Shown here: positions 15,670-18,708 of the stretch, one piece after another
Layout: each line of letters begins with the position of its first letter
Numbering within the stretch: position 1 is the stretch's first letter
Assembly (NCBI GenBank): GCA_021779635.1
Contig: JAJYAH010000042.1
Location: 1 to 18,708 of the forward strand
DNA from: Pseudomonadota bacterium
Lineage (GTDB): Bacteria; Pseudomonadota; Alphaproteobacteria; Rhizobiales; Xanthobacteraceae
DNA length: 18,708 bases
Direction of reading: 5' to 3'
Position numbers and translations under genes: made by a program
Notes under the pieces: generated by a model
Database searches by the model: none
Seen by the model: only the letters and a program-made list of their open reading frames with translations
Told to the model about the DNA's origin: nothing

Positions 15670-16071
15670 ATGACCGATTCAGTACCGACCCATGTTCCGC
15701 AACCGGGCGGCGCCCAGGTGCAGATCAAGACACGAGACCTGTTGTCTACCCAGGAAATAAATCTGCTTCCGGTTGGACCCGGCAGGCAGGCGACGCCGGG
15801 ACTGGCCGTCAGCGGGGTCGCCAAACAGGCTACCGTCACCGCCGGAACGATCTGGCACAGCCAGAAAACCATCGTTGACCAGTGGACGATCAATCAGGAT
15901 CGCAACAGCTGGATCGGCGTGGCCGGGATTGGCTGGCAAAAACTGTCCACCGCGTCGGATTCAGGGTGTGTCGCCCTGACCATGGTTTCGGCCAACGCGC
16001 TCATTACAAAAGCCCAGGTCAATTATCGGACGGAGTCGGACGGCATGGTTCACGAGATCTACGTCTTTTGA
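15670..16071 (+). CDS. Small partner protein sharing the protease's C-terminal domain
   Basis: A 133-residue protein with no family I recognise by name. The N-terminal ~60 residues are Pro/Gly-rich and probably flexible (THVPQPGGAQVQIK). Residues 69-133 align with residues 290-353 of the protease just upstream: WTINQDRNSWIG against WAIDQDFNAWAY, GIGWQKLSTASD against DYGWKKLSNNTD, and DGMVHEIY against NGVIDQIY near each C-terminus. It lacks protease residues and has no signal peptide. The start is well supported: AAGGA lies nine bases before ATG 15670, and only 15 bp separate it from the protease stop, so the two are co-transcribed. Possible roles are protease partner, decoy, substrate or localisation factor; this is inference from the shared domain. 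Confidence 0.85.
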   Translation: MTDSVPTHVPQPGGAQVQIKTRDLLSTQEINLLPVGPGRQATPGLAVSGVAKQATVTAGTIWHSQKTIVDQWTINQDRNSWIGVAGIGWQKLSTASDSGCVALTMVSANALITKAQVNYRTESDGMVHEIYVF

Positions 16072-16128
16072 ATCCTGCCGAAGGTTGCGGCGCCGTTCGG
16101 CGTCAGCAGCCGGTGAAAGGATAAGTCA

Positions 16129-16446
16129 ATGGTTGCTCTTGTTTTCACAGCATCGGTCTGCGGGAACATCATTGATGTTCCCGCAAACACGCCATTTGCC
16201 GTTGAACTGGAGGAAAACCCCACCACCGGGTATCGATGGGACTTCGAGGCCGACCCCGGCCTCGAAGTCGTCGCGTCGGTTTATACACCCGCTCAGCCCG
16301 GAGGCGTCGGCGGCGGCGGCGTGCGGCAAGTGCAGTTTCGTGCCGACGGCCCGGGACAATTCGCCGTACGTGGCAAGCTCTGGCGTTCATGGACCGGGGA
16401 GCAATCCTCGATCAAGACCTGCGAAATCACCGTGCGGGCGTCGTGA
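16129..16446 (+). CDS. Chagasin-type (I42) cysteine protease inhibitor
   Basis: A 105-residue Ig-fold inhibitor of papain-family proteases. All three inhibitory loops are recognisable: L2 NPTTGYRW (30-37), the glycine-rich L4 GVGGGGVR (59-66) and L6 LWRSW (84-88; the family usually has RPW/RPF). In characterised family members these loops wedge into the active-site cleft of C1A enzymes. The target here is presumably the protease encoded 0.5 kb upstream. AAAGGA stands seven to eight bases before ATG 16129; 57 bp separate it from the partner gene. Unlike many bacterial chagasin homologues it shows no clear export signal or lipobox. Two perfect hairpins (16159-16185, 16240-16269) lie within the coding sequence. 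Confidence 0.9.
   Translation: MVALVFTASVCGNIIDVPANTPFAVELEENPTTGYRWDFEADPGLEVVASVYTPAQPGGVGGGGVRQVQFRADGPGQFAVRGKLWRSWTGEQSSIKTCEITVRAS
16159..16185. repeat. Perfect 12-bp stem hairpin inside the inhibitor gene
   Basis: tgcgggaacatc (16159-16170), loop att, gatgttcccgca (16174-16185): every base pairs. It begins 30 bases after the inhibitor ATG and encodes residues 11-19. In mRNA it would be a stable structure just downstream of the initiation site. Confidence 0.8.
16240..16269. repeat. Perfect 13-bp stem hairpin inside the inhibitor gene
   Basis: gacttcgaggccg (16240-16252), loop accc, cggcctcgaagtc (16257-16269): every base pairs. It lies 54 bp after the first hairpin and encodes residues 38-47, just past the NPTTG loop codons. 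Confidence 0.8.
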
Positions 16447-16468
16447 ACGCTTCATCGTCTTGACGGAC

Positions 16469-16498
16469 TTGACGCCGCAGCCGCTTTTTGGGTCTAAT
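16469..16498 (+). promoter_or_regulatory. Candidate sigma-70-type promoter for the NTF2-like gene
   Basis: TTGACG (16469-16474), an 18-base spacer and TCTAAT (16493-16498) each differ from consensus by one base. They lie 44 bp upstream of ATG 16542, in the 95-bp gap after the inhibitor gene. A second TTGACG lies at 16460-16465. This suggests the downstream gene is transcribed separately from the protease cluster. Alphaproteobacterial promoters deviate from this consensus, so this is tentative. Confidence 0.4.
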
Positions 16499-16541
16499 TT
16501 TCGAGACCTGATTTTTGGACGTCATCAGAGAGAAATTTGCC

Positions 16542-16973
16542 ATGGACACGCTGGCCGCCGCGCGCATCCAGACCGTGCGCGACCACATGCGGCTCGAATG
16601 CGAGAGCGACTGGGACGGCGTCATCGCCACCTTCGGGCATCCGCGCTACGAGCTATACGGCGCCGGGACGGTGTTCGACGGCGAAGCCGCCGTGCGCGGC
16701 TACTTCGCCGCGTCGCGCACGCCATTTCCCGATCAAGGCAATGAGATCATCGCCATCGCCGCCGATGGCGATACGGTGCTGGTGGAATTCTGGCTGACCG
16801 GCACCCACCTCGGCCCGTTGCGTACGCCGAAGGGCGAGATTGCGCCCACCGGAAAGGCATTTCGCGTGCGCATCATGGCAAGCTTCGAATTCGCGCCGGG
16901 CTCGGCCAAAATCATATGCGAGCGTCCATATTACGACCGCCGTGCCGTGATCACCGCATTGGGGCTGGACTGA
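16542..16973 (+). CDS. NTF2/SnoaL-like fold protein
   Basis: A 143-residue cone-fold protein of the nuclear transport factor 2 / SnoaL-like (ester-cyclase-like) superfamily. An N-terminal helix pair (IQTVRDHMRLECESDWDGVI) is followed by ATFGHPRYELYGAGTVFDGE, AAVRGYFAASRTPFPD, then the strands EIIAIAADGDTVLVEFWLTG and GKAFRVRIMASFEF. The superfamily covers polyketide cyclases, isomerases, dehydratases and proteins without known activity; no specific catalytic set is evident, so no reaction is assigned. ATG 16542 is preferred over TTG 16515, because the extra nine residues carry the GAGAG ribosome-site sequence. A 10-bp perfect hairpin (16749-16772) also lies in this gene. Confidence 0.85.
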   Translation: MDTLAAARIQTVRDHMRLECESDWDGVIATFGHPRYELYGAGTVFDGEAAVRGYFAASRTPFPDQGNEIIAIAADGDTVLVEFWLTGTHLGPLRTPKGEIAPTGKAFRVRIMASFEFAPGSAKIICERPYYDRRAVITALGLD

Positions 16974-17048
16974 CGCAGCGCGCGTTTCGAATGCGGTGCA
17001 ACATTCTCCTGACGGGCGCGCGCCCCGCGGACAATTTTCTTGGGATTG

Positions 17049-17116
17049 TTCGCGAACAACACGATCTGGTCGCGATGTTTGGCGAGGAATACCATCACTA
17101 CCCAGCGCGTATCGAT
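17049..17116 (+). pseudogene. Possible C-terminal remnant of an isoprenylcysteine methyltransferase-like protein
   Basis: The gap between the NTF2-like and GFA genes contains, in one plus frame, REQHDLVAMFGEEYHHYPAR. This resembles the C-terminal E-E-x-LVxxFGxEYxxYxxR motif of ICMT/NnrU-type membrane methyltransferases. There is no start, no membrane segment in front of it, and the open frame runs straight on to the GFA gene. It would be a relic of a deleted gene. It rests on one short motif and may be coincidence. Confidence 0.3.
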
Positions 17117-17172
17117 AATGCCCCGGCGCAGGGCAACCTGACAAAACTCAATCCTGGCGAGGAAACTGAAAA

Positions 17173-17595
17173 ATGAATCACACTGGAAGTTGTTTTTGCG
17201 GCGCCGTCGAAGTGACCGTGACGGGATCACCGGAAGCCATGGGCTACTGCCATTGCCGCTCGTGCCGTTCGTGGTCCGGCGGGCCCGTCAATGCCTTCAG
17301 TCTCTGGAAGCCTGAGGCGGTGCGGGTCACGAAGGGCGCCGAGAATGTCGCGACATTTGCCAAAACGCCGATGAGCGAGCGCAAATATTGCACCAAATGC
17401 GGCGGACACCTGATGGCCAATCACCCGCCGCTCAGCCTCGTCGACGTGTTCGCCGCGACGATTCCGACGCTCGCCTTCGCGCCCGGGGTTCATGTCAATT
17501 ACGCCGAGACCGTATTGCCGATGCGGGACGGCTTGCCGAAGCTGAAGGATTTCCCGGCCGAATTCGGCGGCTCCGGCGACGTCATCGCCGAATAG
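17173..17595 (+). CDS. GFA-family zinc protein (CENP-V/GFA domain)
   Basis: A 140-residue protein of the glutathione-dependent formaldehyde-activating enzyme-like family. Zinc ligands are in place: CFCG (Cys 7, 9), YCHCRSC (Cys 26, 28, 31) and YCTKCGG (Cys 73, 76), with the family's GSCFCGAVEVTVTG opening and SERKYCTKCGGHLMANHP. The fold carries zinc and, in Gfa, assists S-hydroxymethylglutathione formation; most family members are uncharacterised, so the reaction is not assigned. ATG 17173 follows GAGGAAACTGAAAA, with the ribosome site GAGGAAA about eight bases upstream. It stands alone on the plus strand, convergent with ilvC. Confidence 0.9.
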   Translation: MNHTGSCFCGAVEVTVTGSPEAMGYCHCRSCRSWSGGPVNAFSLWKPEAVRVTKGAENVATFAKTPMSERKYCTKCGGHLMANHPPLSLVDVFAATIPTLAFAPGVHVNYAETVLPMRDGLPKLKDFPAEFGGSGDVIAE

Positions 17596-17653
17596 CCAAT
17601 CATTTTACGACAACAGCGGCGACGCGGCGAACCCCATTCGTCGCGCGCCGCTT

Positions 17654-17809
17654 CCCGGACGCGGTGCAGCGTTCTTGGCGCTGCTCCGCAGAGCCGGGAT
17701 CCACACTTTCATCGTGCGAGTCCGGACCCCGGATTCAGCAGCGCACCACGCCGCAAAGGCACCTCAAAGACGCGCGCGAACGCGCTGTTGGCGCTGCGCA
17801 GCATCCGGG
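17654..17809. repeat. Inverted-repeat element between GFA and ilvC (possible terminator region)
   Basis: A 156-bp element in the 223-bp convergent gap. Its ends are imperfect 18-bp inverted copies: cccggacgcggtgcagcg (17654-17671) and cgctgcgcagcatccggg (17792-17809). A nested hairpin lies near the left end (cagcg...cgctg), and ccggga/ccccgga motifs recur inside. The wording (cccggacgcggtgcagcg, ctccgcagagccggga) matches my memory of a dispersed, non-coding palindromic repeat in Bradyrhizobium genomes, often between convergent genes. It could serve as a bidirectional transcription terminator despite lacking a U-tract, and it ends 9 bp from the ilvC stop. Confidence 0.65.
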
Positions 17810-17818
17810 GAACGGCAC

Positions 17819-18708
<890 letters not shown>

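Noticed and set aside
16085..16744. 219-residue plus-strand open frame overlapping the inhibitor and NTF2-like genes
   Set aside because: It runs out of frame through two recognisable genes and is very Arg-rich.
16749..16772. 10-bp perfect hairpin in the NTF2-like gene as a regulatory element
   Set aside because: It is built from repeated gcc/atc codons typical of GC-rich coding DNA; treated as background against which the inhibitor-gene hairpins are judged.
17596..17818. Small gene in the GFA-ilvC gap
   Set aside because: Open frames there only translate the inverted-repeat element.

Overview
The window is GC-rich, densely coded bacterial DNA. It fits an alphaproteobacterium of the Bradyrhizobium/Rhodopseudomonas group. 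The grounds are the protein repertoire, the strong third-position GC bias (long antisense shadow frames opposite nearly every gene), and two short palindromic elements of a kind I remember as dispersed in those genomes (about 1649-1749 and 17654-17809). This placement is inference; no rRNA or tRNA gene is present to confirm it. Both ends cut genes: a NUDIX hydrolase on the left and ilvC on the right.

Left part (1-4179, minus strand): a probable SsuABC/TauABC-type import operon. In transcription order it holds an ATPase, a PEBP/YbhB-family secreted protein, an inner-membrane permease, an NMT1-like binding protein and a NUDIX hydrolase. A 118-bp divergent gap carrying a perfect 10-bp hairpin separates it from a plus-strand osmoprotectant (OpuC/OsmV-type) ABC system at 4298-6651, made of an ATPase and a fused permease/substrate-binding protein. 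Together these two genes encode a complete importer.

Middle (6683-14021, minus strand): first a tightly overlapping three-gene unit of a NEW3-repeat membrane-anchored protein, an ABC ATPase and an ABC-2 permease, resembling a NosDFY-like exporter. Next comes an alkaline-phosphatase-superfamily (LTA-synthase/phosphoglycerol-transferase-like) membrane enzyme. Last is a short-chain dehydrogenase, a metallo-beta-lactamase-fold hydrolase with an N-terminal zinc ribbon, and a decayed TetR regulator that lacks its N-terminus and has lost an internal segment.

Right part (14593-18708): after a 571-bp, comparatively AT-rich gene-free stretch comes the most distinctive locus, a three-gene plus-strand cluster. 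It encodes a papain-like C1A cysteine protease, a small protein whose C-terminal half is homologous to the protease's C-terminal extension, and a chagasin-type (I42) cysteine-protease inhibitor. None of the three has a convincing signal peptide. The inhibitor gene contains two perfect long hairpins inside its coding sequence. This looks like a self-contained protease/partner/inhibitor module, and I know of no description of this arrangement. An NTF2/SnoaL-like protein, a possible methyltransferase remnant, a GFA-family zinc protein, an inverted-repeat element and the convergent ilvC follow.
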